Of a DNA stretch of 64,000 bases, positions 14,101 to 28,100 are shown piece by piece. Made by a program: the position numbers and the translations under genes. The notes below the pieces were generated by a model, which saw only the letters and a list, made by a program, of their open reading frames with translations, searched no databases and was not told where the DNA came from. Origin of the DNA: Apostichopus japonicus (Eukaryota; Echinodermata; Holothuroidea; Aspidochirotida; Stichopodidae); contig NC_092582.1 in assembly GCF_037975245.1 (NCBI RefSeq), positions 25,088,077 through 25,152,076 on the forward strand, read 5' to 3'. The number at the start of each line of letters is the position of its first letter. Within the stretch, counting starts at the first letter, position 1.

Positions 14101-14714
14101 AACTATAAGCAAATAATAACGAGTAAATTGCTGTTCTTTGTCTTCTTGTACAATTATAAATATACTCACAGCTGTAAGTCTGATGTCACTCATAACGCGT
14201 CTCAAACGGCGTTCCATAACCCATTACATAGCGGCTTTTTTCCTTTTTTTCCCCCTTTTTTTCTACGGCGGTCATAAGGTGACATCTCGGTAAAATTTGT
14301 CAAGCTGTCGAGTTGCCATGTTACACGGCAAAATTTAATCTTTGTAGTCGAAATACCGACTTACACTCGACAAATTTGATCGAGATGTCAAGTTAGCGTA
14401 AGTCGGCATCTCGACTAAAATTCAATATTTTGTCGAGATGTCGAGTTATGCTTACTCTACATCTCGCATGTCACATTATGACCACCCTACTTTTCTCTGC
14501 TCCCCCCCCCCCCCATTTCTATTGATCGGTCTTTCGTTTGCTTCAATGCGACAATTCAACGCCATTAGGACACCAGACAGTACTACCAATTGGATTCTGA
14601 CAGCGATTTTATTGAACACACTGGATAGGCACCCACCCCATCGACATGTTTTAAGTTTTGCAGGGGTCGGGGTTAAATATTGTACTTATGCATTTCCCAT
14701 TTTTCCTAAACAAC

Positions 14715-14717
<3 letters not shown>
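11141..14717. other. Non-coding stretch
   Basis: No supported gene. Short ORFs have no recognisable protein features. Short homopolymer runs occur (for example C-rich near 14505). Confidence 0.45.
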
Positions 14718-14785
<68 letters not shown>

Positions 14786-14792
14786 GAAAATC

Positions 14793-14835
<43 letters not shown>

Positions 14836-14965
14836 GATATGTATGTATATATAAATGAAAATCGTATATATATATGTATATATATATATATATATATATA
14901 AATGAAAATCGTATATATATATATATATATATATATGAAGATATGTATATATATAAATGAAAATC

Positions 14966-15000
<35 letters not shown>

Positions 15001-15080
15001 GATATATATATATATATATGAAGATATATATATTTGAAGATATATATATATGAAGATATATATATATATATATATATATA
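14718..15080. repeat. (TA)n microsatellite with interspersed aaatgaaaatcg
   Basis: Long TA runs broken by repeated tgaaaatcg and tgaagatatg motifs. The long Tyr-Ile ORFs on both strands are a by-product of the repeat, not genes. Confidence 0.95.
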
Positions 15081-15116
15081 GATACAATATAAAGCTATCA
15101 TGTATTGAATATTAGG

Positions 15117-15371
15117 AATGGATGGATGGATGGATGATTGGATGGATGGATATTGATGATTGGATGGACGGATGGATGAATAAATCAACGAATACAACCA
15201 CATTTATTCAACTATTACACACTTAAGTATCTTTCTTTCATGAATGAATGAATTGATAGATGGATGGATGAATGAATGGATTGATGCATAAATGGATGGA
15301 TTGATGGATGTATGTATGGAATGAATGAATGAATGAATAGATGGATGGATGAATGAATGAATGAATAAATC
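15117..15371. repeat. (GATG)n / (AATG)n microsatellite, two blocks
   Basis: GATG/AATG tracts at 15117-15184 and 15240-15371. Each is followed by a near-copy of an aatctacgaataaaactacatttattgaactattacac segment, so the whole block was duplicated once. Confidence 0.9.
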
Positions 15372-15604
15372 TACGAATAAAACTACATTTATTGAACTAT
15401 TACACATGTAACTGTCTTTCTTTTATGTTTAGACCGTTTAATAAAAAATTAACAATAACGATATCGTTACTATTTAAGAAAGTCATAAGATATTTATCAA
15501 GAGAGAACCATAAAAAGTCGTTATGCGTTTACGTAAACTCCATTTCATCCTTGGGACATTTCTATTGACAGGCATGACTTTACAGAACGCAATAAGCACG
15601 TTTA

Positions 15605-15607
<3 letters not shown>

Positions 15608-15698
<91 letters not shown>
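15608..15698. repeat. (TA)n microsatellite
   Basis: Uninterrupted TA run of about 90 bp, lying about 95 bp upstream of the carrier gene's start codon. Confidence 0.95.
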
Positions 15699-15702
<4 letters not shown>

Positions 15703-15784
15703 CACCCCGGTCCTTTCTTAGATTGTGAAATGGAAACAGAGAATGGCGTGAATAACTGTGCCTCGTGATATTATTCTTCTGCAG

Positions 15785-15878
15785 ATCTCGACAATGGCAG
15801 CAACCAGCATCTGGGTCCTGTCAATTAGCTTGGCATTGTTGTCAATCGCTCAAGCTAAACCATGTCGCACCATCTGTG
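15785..15878 (+). CDS. Carrier gene exon 1: signal peptide (coding 15794-15878)
   Basis: The ATG at 15794 opens [20 protein letters not shown], a typical hydrophobic secretion signal with probable cleavage after the following Ala, then KPCRTIC. It ends in phase 1 at a good donor (G|GTAAGA). A polypyrimidine-AG acceptor (ttattcttctgcag) ends at 15784, so the exon may be preceded by a spliced 5' UTR exon that I cannot locate. Confidence 0.65.
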
Positions 15879-18800
15879 GTAAGACTTGACCTTGATTCTG
15901 TACTGTTGTGTTTGCACAACTTTTATGTAATAAGTTCTCCGTTCCACTTTCTTTCTTTCTTTATTGGGAGGGGGGGGCGGCGGTATTTTCTTCACTGTCA
16001 CCCATTCAAAGCTTCTTTTTTTTTTGTCTTGACTGGTTGGGTCTTAGTGTTTTGGAAAGTATTAATAATATATACACGTTTTTTTTTGGTCTTTATAAAA
16101 AAAAAAAATTAATTTTCTTCTTTAATTCTTGCTATGATAGACAAAAGCAGTATAAGTCAAGTTCATCATCTGCATTGTTATGCATGTTGCATATCTTCAA
16201 ATTTTCTCCTTTAATTCTTGCTTTGATAAACAAAAGCATTACCATTCAAGGTCATCATCTGCATTGTTATGCAAGTTGCATACCTTCAAATTCTCTGCGT
16301 GCTTAACCTATCTACTCTGCATGTCTGCACTCTCATATATGCACCATCATGAATGGATTGTCATCAGCACAGGTGGTGAAATAACGTTGAAAAAATTCCA
16401 ACCCATAGTCCTTCCAATACTAAAGTAAGATGATTGATGCTCGAATGCCTTAAGTTGGGTGTGAAAGAGGAACAAACTGACGGCGTAAAGGGGTGGGAGG
16501 GGGCATGGGAGACGTACGTAATGACTGATTTTAAACTATACTTTTAAAAGAGAGTACGGTTGTGGAGAGGAGACATGTAAGTGTTGTGGACTTTAAATGA
16601 GACACAAACCCAGCCATCATAAATGGTCTATACGTGATAAAGATAACCGTCTTGAAGAACTGAGTCCCCATACAGCTTAGGAAAATATTATTCATGTTGA
16701 GAGAGATCTCGGATTCAATGTTCCTTTACATACAAGGACGAAAACTTGGTCAAGTCTAAAATTTGACATCATCGAGCCAAAAGTGCTCCATTTTTTTCAA
16801 TGTGTTTTTTTTTTTTATCAATTACAATATATATCTTATGTAATGAAATTGGGATTTGCAAATGCCGCTGAATATCAAACGTTGTGTAGCTCTTGACAAG
16901 ATCTAGTATAGTTACTTTTGTATCAATTTCAAGACTGTTCTAACATGTTACGATGAAACTGTGAAAAGAAAATACGGAGATCACGAAAAGTGTTTTCTAA
17001 ATCGTAGTGGTTTATGATGTTATAGATTTACAAGCTACCGGCGGCTGACAGACACGAATTTTAAACTAGGATATCTCCCTAACAGACGAAGATTTTTGGG
17101 GGGTAATATTATGTGTAGGCCTATGATGGGGTAGTTTGTTCTTTGCAACAGTGGCGTAGGAAGGTACTTTTGAGGGGGGGGGGGCTGAAGACTAGTGGCC
17201 GGCCTGGGGTAGGGGTCTAAGGGGAGGGGGTGTCCCCCTCCCCCTTTGGATTTTTTTTTGTATTTCCAGGTGGCCTCAGATGCAATTTGGTGCTCCAAAT
17301 GAGATTTTTTTCTCATTTGGAAATGAAAAAGGGGTTTTCTGACTTGCGAAGCGGGGGGGGGGGCGGAATGATACTTCCGCCCCTCCATATTTTGCACTGG
17401 GGGCTGGCGCCCCCCAGCCAGCCCCCGGTTCCTACGCCCTTGCTTTGCAATATAAGATGTAAACGATGTTTGGGTTTGTGTCCCGGCAGCAGAGAATTAA
17501 CGTTATTCAATAATACCACGTCTGATTCCATACGCACAGATGACCAAAGCCCCGAGTTAACCGAATACGTCGAACGGTCCTTAGAAAGAGGGATACGATG
17601 GCTACATCGCCAACAGTTGGAATCGGAGAATTTCAACCGGGATACCTTGCAGGGTTTGTTCGCGCTGCAGCTGAGTGACCCAGAGTTTTACGGGGAGCTT
17701 CCCGATGAAAAGAGGCGGGTGCTACGCTCTCTTCAGGAACATGCAGTGATGACTAACTTGGCGCTTGCTAGACGGTGAGTATATTCTGTTGTTGTTCTTA
17801 TGCCTCTTCTAATGAAGGTTATGCTATTCCTTGTGTGTCGTCGTCAAAAGTTGGACTATCACATAAAAGAATAGGTTACTTGTCTGGATTAATTCCCTCG
17901 TTAGAGACTTCATCAATCAATAGCTTACCCCCCCCCACCCCACTCCAACTCCCCACCCGAATGATTACATCTAGAGAATGTTATACATTGAAAGATATTC
18001 TCATCGACAAAGTATGTCCACTGAAGTGGATAAACTCCTTATACAAATGAAGCAGTGGCGGAGCGTCCATACAGTCAGGGGGCGGATGCCCCCCCCCCCC
18101 CCCCGACGGACTCAAATGGACTGCTGGCGCCCTTTTCAGCTTTTTACCACTTTTTACTTATTCGCGATTATTGACTTTTTTATTGCGATCTCATCTACCT
18201 ATTGACATTTGTCACATTTTGTTGATGTAATTTTCTGACAAAATGGCGAAGACACCTATTTATTCTTCGTTTATCTGCAAATTAGCAATGACCGGAAAGG
18301 GTCATTTCCGGCGATCTAGAGTGTATCTTTACTCAATTTTTTTTTTTTTTTTTACGCTTCGCGCCAACCAATGGTGTGGCTCCGCTTAGATAGTGTGGAA
18401 AGCGCCCCTACAGACCATTCTCGCCCCCCCCCCCGACCAATACCCCTAGCTCCGCCACTGAAATGAAGAATGGTGAAGAATGGTTTCCACCACTTCTTGT
18501 GTACGTATACCATCAGGCCCTCAACTACCCTTCGTTACATACTATTACTAAATATTTAAAATCAACAGAAAATGTTGCATCAGTGATCGATTCTCTTTCG
18601 ATGATTTGATCTTCTTTGCTTTTGAGTCATAATTTCCAATTCTTTCACTGTTACAGGACGGGCGAGCGAGGTCGTAATTCGGTGCCGTATTTTGACCCGT
18701 TACTGTTCGCCCAGCAGTTGCTGACAATGGAAGCGACATGCATTGATACCACTGAATTCTACGGGCAGGACCTCCAGGAGCACCTCACCACGATAACTAA

Positions 18801-19112
18801 AGAGTTCCCAGAACCAAACTTTGACAATCTGTTTCAATTTGCTTTCTCTTTGCTCCCAATCTGTACCTCCGGTTCCGAGTTTTACGAAAAAGCCTGGTTG
18901 AAACTTCTTTCTGTCAGAGATGAAGAACGCCCATGCGCAGTTGTGTCATTTGAGGATTTCGACGGACCTAGGCAACAGTTTGCTGGTAAATTAATGGCGT
19001 CTCATCGTGGATAATGTTATCACAAGTTAATTTATTAGTATAATAAAACACAACTAATTCAGTCAGTGTATTTGCACCTAAACTTGCGAGAAAAGTCGAG
19101 TAATCCGTCACT

Positions 19113-19162
<50 letters not shown>

Positions 19163-22100
19163 CAAACTTCAACAAGGCGTTCCACTTCCACATCAAAGCA
19201 TTTGCCTTTAACTCACACACCTTCATCTAGGCTTTGAAGCAGGGGGCAGAGAAATCTTTAGGAATAGGAATGTGTTTTTGCTTAGGATACAGAAAACTAG
19301 GGAGCAATTGAAGCCTTAAACAGTATAAACGCGATACCCAGTGTTGTGAATGCTTGTGGCCGCACAGGTTTCCCGTCGCAGCGTTGAAAATACGTGTACT
19401 TATAGCGACTTTACGATTTATCAAAACTTGGATCTCATTTTCCCCCTTCTGTGTTGTAGTAATCAATCCACCCACATGTTGCGTATCCGCAAACGATCGT
19501 ACTTTTTGCATGCAGGTACCAAGCACGTTGAACCATTTTAATTGGATACAGTGTTTTATAGTCTGGTTTATATGTCTCTTATCGGGTAATTCAATAGGAC
19601 CTACTTTATACTACGTCTTTAGCCTATCTCATTGAAACTATTACATTTTTAATCCACCAATAAAGATTACAGAAGAGGTCGCTCTTGCACAACAAAGTTT
19701 AGACTTTGCAGCTACGTGTAATATACGTCAGAGGTCTTCGAAAGGATACATTTGTAGCTTGTTACTTGTTGTTTATAATGTGCAGTCAAAGAGTGCTCCA
19801 GGCTGAATGTTTGAATATCAATAATTGCCAGGCACTCAAAATTAGTGCACGTTTGTTTTTATACATTTCAGTGGGCTCTTGAAAAAACACGATTACATTA
19901 GGGAATGTTTCACGTGGTACCAATATAATTTGCCCAAAGTTTCTGCACAATTTTCATACCCCTGTCCCCACCCTACTGATTCCGAACCCCCCCCCCCTAC
20001 CAGACTGTGTCGCCTATGTATGATGACTTTGTTATTCCTTTCCAACAGCTCACACAGTGGCGACATTATCTATGCTAGTGATGGCACTCAAGTGTGCAAA
20101 GGATCAAATTCCCGAAGATTATCAGGAAGTGTACCACAAACGAGTATACGACTACTCAAGCTGTATCGCTGACTACCAGAATGAGACAAACTATGGATTT
20201 GGTGGCAGCGTTCAGGCTACTGCAATGGCTGTCCAGGTTAGTCACACGCCCTCTAGTTAATCAAATCAACTGAACGGTCAAGGGCAGGAACAGTGAGATT
20301 TTATAGGGATAAGCTTTGTAACGTTTCCACAGTGAAATGTTATGGGACTGCGGCATACGTCACAATGTCAAGAGCATTGAAATAATTTTGATCTCAATTT
20401 GTCAACTAATTACATTTAAATCAGTACGGTGAAGTCACAAAAACGCATTACAAGTTTGTCAGTTTTTTTTCCCTGTGTTTTGTTGTAGTAAATTTCCTTT
20501 GCGTGAGAAACGGGACCGACTGCTAGTGGAACACAGTGATTTATGCGTCCTCTCAGGACCAACAGAATCAAATTTTCTAATGCATGTTTTGCGGGGTGTC
20601 TTTGTGTCTTTACTTACGGTCTTGGGTCCAGTGCTTGAGGTTTTCTTGTATACATCAACGCAACACACACAAAATTGAGTATGGAACGCCAAAACGATCA
20701 CAGTTTATTATAATAATGGAAACATGCACGATGGTAAAATAAAATTACACAATGATAACGATATCAAGCATTTTATGATACACAGGGGTACACTGAGATT
20801 CTCAACGACCTTTTCTTATAGGGGGGGGGGGGAGGAAGTAATGTTCAGCGCGGAAGGTTCTAAGAGGATGGAGCCTCTCTACATGTCTATTAGATAAAGG
20901 AACTCTACTGTATATTTACATGATATAGCGTCATCGAATTAAAATACCCGTCGCGGCAACTCCCGCTACTACTATACATACTATATACTATATGCATACT
21001 ATACTGTGTGATACTGATAAGCGACACGATGACACACATGCAATGAACTGATTTCTGCTGGTAAACGACCGGCCGGTCGTACCCGGAATCATGAAGTATG
21101 GTATCTGAATACGTGATACACAAGCCTGACGATGACAGTCGATTCAGTCCACACAATTACTGTATGTATATAGGCCTACATGCAAAGCGGGCTGGGTACG
21201 TTGAAGGCGGATCCGTCGTATGATTTCCAAGTTCTGCCTTGGGTTTCTCTTCTTAAAAAAAAATACCCGTGTGACGTAATCATTTTAGAAGCAAAATTGT
21301 ATAAACATGTTTCAAACTTTGCAAGCATGTAACTATTTTTAGTTTACAACAGTTTTAACTTATAACGGGAATTGTGTACGGAGTGGTAGGTTTATGCCAA
21401 GAAACCATATACGCGCGAAGAACGGGTCATACTAATTAGCGCAAACTGCTGTGCTAGTGCTAAGCCTAACACTAAGAACAGTAACACTACAAAAGATGAC
21501 CCTTGCGACACAAAGTTAAAATAGCGAGTATTAGGAGTAACGTAACTTACAAGTTACAGTACTGTAGTGTCAACTGGTAGTGGTACAGTAATTCTTCTTG
21601 GTGGCATACCTTAAACTTAAAGTTACGGTAGGCATACGTAGCATAGTAAATTCAAGGTACCAAATGTGACGCGTTTTTCTGGAAGTTTCATGATCTTATC
21701 ACCGTAAGAAGCAACGGAAGGCAAATCGAATTAGGCCTAGGCCTAACAGATTTTGGCCTAGGCTACGCCTACTAAAAAGTACTATATATTCGGGCAAGGC
21801 CTAGATTGATTTGAAGTATAGGCCAGCAGATAATAGGCCTATACAATACAATAGTTACTGATTGTCAGGTTCTTGCAGATCTCTTGAACAACTCTTTTGT
21901 GTCAGTTTTTACAAGGGAAGATATTCGGAGTAGTATTCCAAGTTTTCAGAGGGGAAGTATTACCAGTACGCAGTAGTAGGCCTAGTGCTGAAGTTTCATT
22001 AATCTCACTCAAATTTGTAAACCTAAGTTGTGACTACTACTATCAAAACAACACTCAGGCAGTTTGTCAGCAAACATCGCAAAAGTACAGATTCTCACAA

Positions 22101-25100
22101 TGCTACACTAGCCTTGTGCTGTCTGAAAAATCGGCAAGCACCTGCTCCGGTTAGATTGATGCAATTACTTGTTAGTAAAAGGCATTGTTCTGCAGTGCAA
22201 CATTCAGTCCTAGCAATGTTGATCATTGCTCATAATCGCAAATTTGTAAATCACTAATATTTAACGATTGCCAAAGTATTAGTAATTTCTTCAAACATGT
22301 TTACAATTATACTTTATTACTGGCCTAGGGTTCACATTTATCGGATATCTGATCGAGTGTGTCTATTGCGCTGTAGTTTAATTTGAATGTGCAAAATATG
22401 TGCCTGCTATCGCGCAAGGCTAGAGGCTAGCCTAGACCGTTGAACGTACTACAGAAAACTCTAACATGTACTAATCATCACACCATTAAAAGGTGTTACA
22501 TCTATTCATTGTTTGCAAGTTTGCTACTATTAGTGCTAGTAGTTGTAGTAGCCTCGTAGATTCATTAGAAAGTTTTTGATTTACTATGAAGGATTTAAGA
22601 AAATGTTGTAGAGAGATATTTGTTCCTAGATTTTGTTTGGTAAATGTTTTAACATTATTTAGACACCACACGTTAAGACACAAAAGAACAGATAAAGACA
22701 GTGCATGATGGAGAAAGATTTGTTTGGACTGTATCTCTGCAATGTACAGTAAAAATGACAGAGACGAAGTCATAACTGTAACAGAGTAATCGCAAGATGA
22801 GCTATCCGATTAATCGACTACAAAAGAAGGAGATGACTATCAGCACAGGGGGATGGGGGGAGGGGGATGGGGGGAGATGGTCCTAAATTGGATACCACCT
22901 TATTTTCCGATGAGGTTGACCTAAAGGAGCTGCTTTGTCTAAATGTTTCTAAAGCTCCTGGGGCCTGATGCAATCCATCCGTATTTGTTGAAGACTTTTG
23001 CACACCTTTTCTGCTTTCCACTGTCATTGGTTTTTAAGTAAATTTATGAATGTAGGACTGGAGATGTGCTAATATTGTGCTAATATCACTCTGAAAACGG
23101 TCTGAAATGTGAATACCGTTATGCAACCATCATTATCTCCAAAGGCTCTTGTTGCTGCAGAATATGACAATGATGGTTGGAAATGCAATGGAGCTGTTCA
23201 TCATTTACTTCGAACCCAGCAATTGGATGGTAGCTTTGGTAAGGGAACCATTGATGAAGCCTCTCTGGTGCTAACAGCCCTTGCAGCACGCCACCTGGGT
23301 GGCTTAGCAGACGCTGTCGACTGTCGGGACGGTGGTAAGGTCACCAAGGTCATATATCCCATAATTTACTACAATCTAGTATACATATTAATAAGCTGAT
23401 ATTCCCATGACATGACATTCCAATGACCTAGGGTCAACTTGTACCTACAGTCATTGCTAGCAATGGTCAATTGATTTACAGGCCCACTGAGTTCTACTTT
23501 TGAGTTAAACAGTGGAATTGAATGTAATAACACAACAGTTTTAAGCAGCTAACCCTGGTATATATGTATACATATGTACTTATTTTAGATCCTCCTGCAA
23601 GCAGAAACTCCCGAAGAAGCCTCATTGGCTTATCAAAGCTGTAAGCTGACCAAAGTCAGTCTCTTACATTCATATTTAACGTCCATGATTATGAATTGTT
23701 AATTGTCAACAACTCTGTAACTGGACGACATACATTTATCTGGGAGTGACTCGAACCGGAACCTTATGATTGAAAGGCACCGGCGTTAACCATTGAGCTA
23801 ACACTCCTGGATATATGACATGGGAGGAGCCTGGGAGGAGGGATGGAGGGGGAAGTTAAGGTTGGTTGTTGCAATACTATCCATGATAATGTGTGTTCAG
23901 TATGTTTAAAGTGAATTGATAGTTGTAATACACAGGTGGGCAAAGTACAGGGTATATGCTCCACTCTTCAAAATACTTTTGACTGCCAGTTGAGGCTTTC
24001 AAAAACCCTAATACTGAGGCTCATAGAATCTTACGGTAAGAAAAAATATGAAAGCAGTTTACTTGGGAAGTCTGTACATTATGAGTTCAACCTGGTTAAC
24101 AATCCCTTGGTTAATACAGGTCTGTAAAAAATGGTGATTTTCTGGGTATCACATGATCTGCTAAACAGTTTGTCTCGCTCTTGCAACGAGAGCATCTGTT
24201 AGAAACAATGGACTATTGTACATTTCTTTGTTCATTTTGTCACTTTTGTTATATTCCCAGGTCGTCCACGACCCCCTATGCTGCAGCCCATCTCTGGAGT
24301 TGATCATAAAGTCACATTCACATTGAAGACCGTTAATTACTTTGATGGTTCTAACTCCAAGTTCGAAGTCGCCACCGTTCAAGGTGAAACACTTTTGGAG
24401 GCCCTGACCAGAGCTAAATTGGATCCAGAAAATGATTTCTGGTAAAAACCCCTCCTTTAACTTTTACTGATATATATCAAGTAGAACCTCTGTGGTGTAT
24501 TATTTACTGAATTATGTAGACATTAGCTGCATGAACAAAGGGATTGAGCTATACCAAATATATTGCGTCACATGGTTGTGTAATTATTTAACTCACAATA
24601 GGGCCCTATCGGTTTGTAGGGTTAGGATTCGGGATCGGTGTGGTTCTGTTTGTAATGGAATGCATATGATGAGGCTTTATAAGGCTACCGTACATAATAG
24701 CTGGATGGCCAATATAAATTTGCAAGCACATCATAACATGTAATTATGTTTTGACACAGCCCAGTTTCTACACATTTAAGTGCAATACAACTAGTGTGGT
24801 CTTCCATTCTCCCCAGTTAGTGAGATTTATTATTCTAATTTCCTTTTCTTAATTTTACTCTGGCCGCCACTTCTGTGCTCTTTTACAGTTTCACTGCTGC
24901 AAGGTTTGAATTCCTAGGCGAAGAGGGTGTTTTCTTGACATCAGTCAATGAAGTCGAAAATAGCCGAGAGACTTATTTCCATTGGTTGGTCAAGAAGTTG
25001 AACTCTGACGGTGAAGTAGAAGATCTTGGACTAATAGGTTCGACGTCCGACTCTTTCATTTTCCATGAACAGAAAAAAAGAAAAAAAATTCTCTCAAGTA

Positions 25101-28100
25101 ATTTTTTGTACACAAAACCTGAGGAATTGATAAGTAGGCTACATACATTCCTCATGAAATAGGCACTACCACTACAGTCAGCATGATGATAAAATATTTA
25201 GGTTAAAAATATGATAGTTGCACTTCTTTTATCAGATAGATCTGTATGAAATTGAACAAATAGTTTGAAAACTTGTAATGTTGTTTGTTGCTTATAGCTG
25301 CCTTTGTAAACAAGAAGTCCTAAGAAGAGCACTGCTATAATAGAATGCAAGAATGATGCTTTATTGTGATATGTACAAGTGCTTCTTTAACATATTAATT
25401 TAGCATTGAATTAGGAAATCTACTTCCATAACACATATTGACATTTTACAATCAAATTTCTGTGGTTGACAGCTCCTCTCTCTTTACTTACATAAAGGCA
25501 CAATACCTGGGGTTTGTGGGGTTGGCAGGGGGTGGGGGAGTAGGAGGGGGAGGTAGGAGGGGGTAGGTAGGGAGGGGTAGGTAGGGAGGGGTAGGTAGGG
25601 AGGGGTAGGATGTGTGAGTGTTGTGCCACTTTACAAGAGATATAGGCTCTCTTCACAGATCTGTAGCCAGAGTTGATTCTGTCTGATATCGATGTTGATA
25701 GGTATCTATAATCTCTTGTGTTCATTCAGTCATGAGTGAGTAAAAGGATCATGATTTAATATAGAAGTATCATCGTATTCATACCCTCTTCTCTCAAGCC
25801 CTCAACGATTTGGAACCTGAGAATGGTGACGTCATCAAGCTCGTCTTCGTGGACGTTACTCCACCAGATCTGAGGCCAGTTGAGTTGCCAGCACCAATCG
25901 AAGAGGATGATCGGGCATTTGATCTGGAAATCAACATCAAGAACAACCTAACTGGTGAAAGTGAAGCTATCGAAGTCCGGGTCTTGAGAGGAGAGAGCCT
26001 GCTTGAATCATTGTATAGAGCTTGGAAGGACCCCGAGACAGAATTCACGTAAGCAAAGTTTCTCGGATTATTGTAGAGTTCTATTCTCAAGAGCTTCAAG
26101 ATGCAGAGTCTGTGTGTTTCAGTTTTTAATTGATTAATTGACTTACTGTGTGTTTCAGTTCTTAATTGATTGTTAGTTGACTTACCGTGTGCTTCAGTTC
26201 TTAATTGATTGTTAAGTGACTAACCGTGTGTTTCAGTTCTTAATTGATTGTTAATTGACTTACTGTGTGCTTCAGTTCTTAATTGATTGTTAGTTGACTT
26301 ACCGTGTGTTTCAGTTCTTAATTGATTGTTAGTTGACTTACCGTGTGCTTCAGTTCTTAATTGATTGTTAATTGACTTTCTGTGTGTTTCAGTTCTTAAT
26401 TGATTGTTAGTTGACTTACTGTGTGCTTCAGTTCTTAATTGACTGTTAGTTGACTTACCGTGTGCTTCAGTTCTTAGTTGATTGTTAGTTGACTTACCGT
26501 GTGCTTCAGTTCTTAATTGATTGTTAGTTGACTTACCGTGTGTTTCAGTTCTTAATTGATTGCTAGTTGACTTACCGTGTGCTTCAGTTCTTAATTGATT
26601 GTTAGTTGACTTACCGTGTGTTTCAGTTCTTAATTGATTGTTAGTTGACTTACTGTGTGTTTCAGTTCTTAATTGATTGCTAGTTGACTTACTGTGTGTT
26701 TCAGTTCTTAATTGATTGTTATTTGACTTTCTGTGTGTTTCAGTTCTTAATTGATTGTTAGTTGACTTACGGTGTGTTTCAGTTCTTAATTGATTGCTAG
26801 TTGACTTACTGTGTGCTTCAGTTCTTAATTGATTGTTAGTTGACTTACCGTGTGTTTCAGTTCTTAATTGATTGTTAGTTGACTTACCGTGTGCTTCAGT
26901 TCTTAATTGATTGTTAGTTGACTTACCGTGTGTTTCAGTTCTTAATTGATTGTTAGTTGACTTACCGTGTGCTTCAGTTCTTAATTGATTGTTAGTTGAC
27001 TTACCGTGTGTTTCAGTTCTTAATTGATTGTTAGTTGACTTACCGTGTGTTTCAGTTCTTAATTGATTGTTAGTTGACTTACTGTGTGTTTCAGTTCTTA
27101 ATTGATTGTTAGTTGACTTACCGTGTGCTTCAGTTTTTAATTGATTGTTAGTTGACTTACCGTGTGTTTCAGTTCTTAATTGATTGCTAGTTGACTTACC
27201 GTGTGCTTCAGTTCTTAATTGATTGCTAGTTGACTTACGGTGTGTTTCAGTTCTTAATTGATTGTTAGTTGACTTACCGTGTGTTTCAGTTCTTAATTGA
27301 TTGCTAGTTGACTTACCGTGTGCTTCAGTTCTTAATTGATTGCTAGTTGACTTACCGTGTGTTTCAGTTCTTAATTGATTGTTAGTTGACTTACTGTGTG
27401 TTTCAGTTCTTAATTGATTGCTAGTTGACTTACCGTGTGTTTCAGTTCTTAATTGATTGCTAGTTGACTTACCGTGTGTTTCAGTTCTTAATTGATTGTT
27501 AGTTGACTTACCGTGTGTTTCAGTTCTTAATTGATTGCTAGTTGACTTACCGTGTGTTTCAGTTCTTAATTGATTGTTAATTGACTTTCTGTGTGTTTCA
27601 GTTCTTAATTGATTGTTAGTTGACTTACGGTGTGTTTCAGTTCTTAATTGATTGCTAGTTGACTTACCGTGTGTTTCAGTTCTTAATTGATTGTTAGTTG
27701 ACTTACCGTGTGTTTCAGTTCTTAATTGATTGCTAGTTGACTTACCGTGTGCTTCAGTTCTTAATTGATTGTTAGTTGACTTACCGTGTGTTTCAGTTCT
27801 TAATTGATTGTTAGTTGACTTACCGTGTGTTTCAGTTCTTAATTGATTGTTAGTTGACTTACCGTGTGCTTCAGTTCTTAATTGATTGTTAGTTGACTTA
27901 CCGTGTGTTTCAGTTCTTAATTGATTGTTAGTTGACTTACTGTGTGTTTCAGTTCTTAATTGATTGTTAGTTGACTTACTGTGTGTTTCAGTTCTTAATT
28001 GATTGCTAGTTGACTTACCGTGTGCTTCAGTTCTTAATTGATTGTTAGTTGACTTACCGTGTGCTTCAGTTCTTAATTGATTGTTAATTGACTTACTGTG

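Noticed and set aside
14438-15203. Tyr-Ile-rich ORFs on both strands
   Set aside because: TA microsatellite translated; no unique protein sequence.
22030-22257. Open stretch in intron 4 as a hidden exon or transposase piece
   Set aside because: No recognisable motif, no phase-matched splice sites that fit the barrel, and exons 4 and 5 already join in frame.
23335-23340. Donor G|GTAAGG for exon 5
   Set aside because: It looks stronger than GTCATA at 23349, but it puts exon 6 in a frame that ends in a stop and breaks the join to module D1.
23742-23808. Working tRNA gene on the - strand
   Set aside because: A and B boxes and an acceptor-like stem are visible, but the anticodon stem does not fold with a standard 7-base loop; a tRNA-derived SINE head is more likely.
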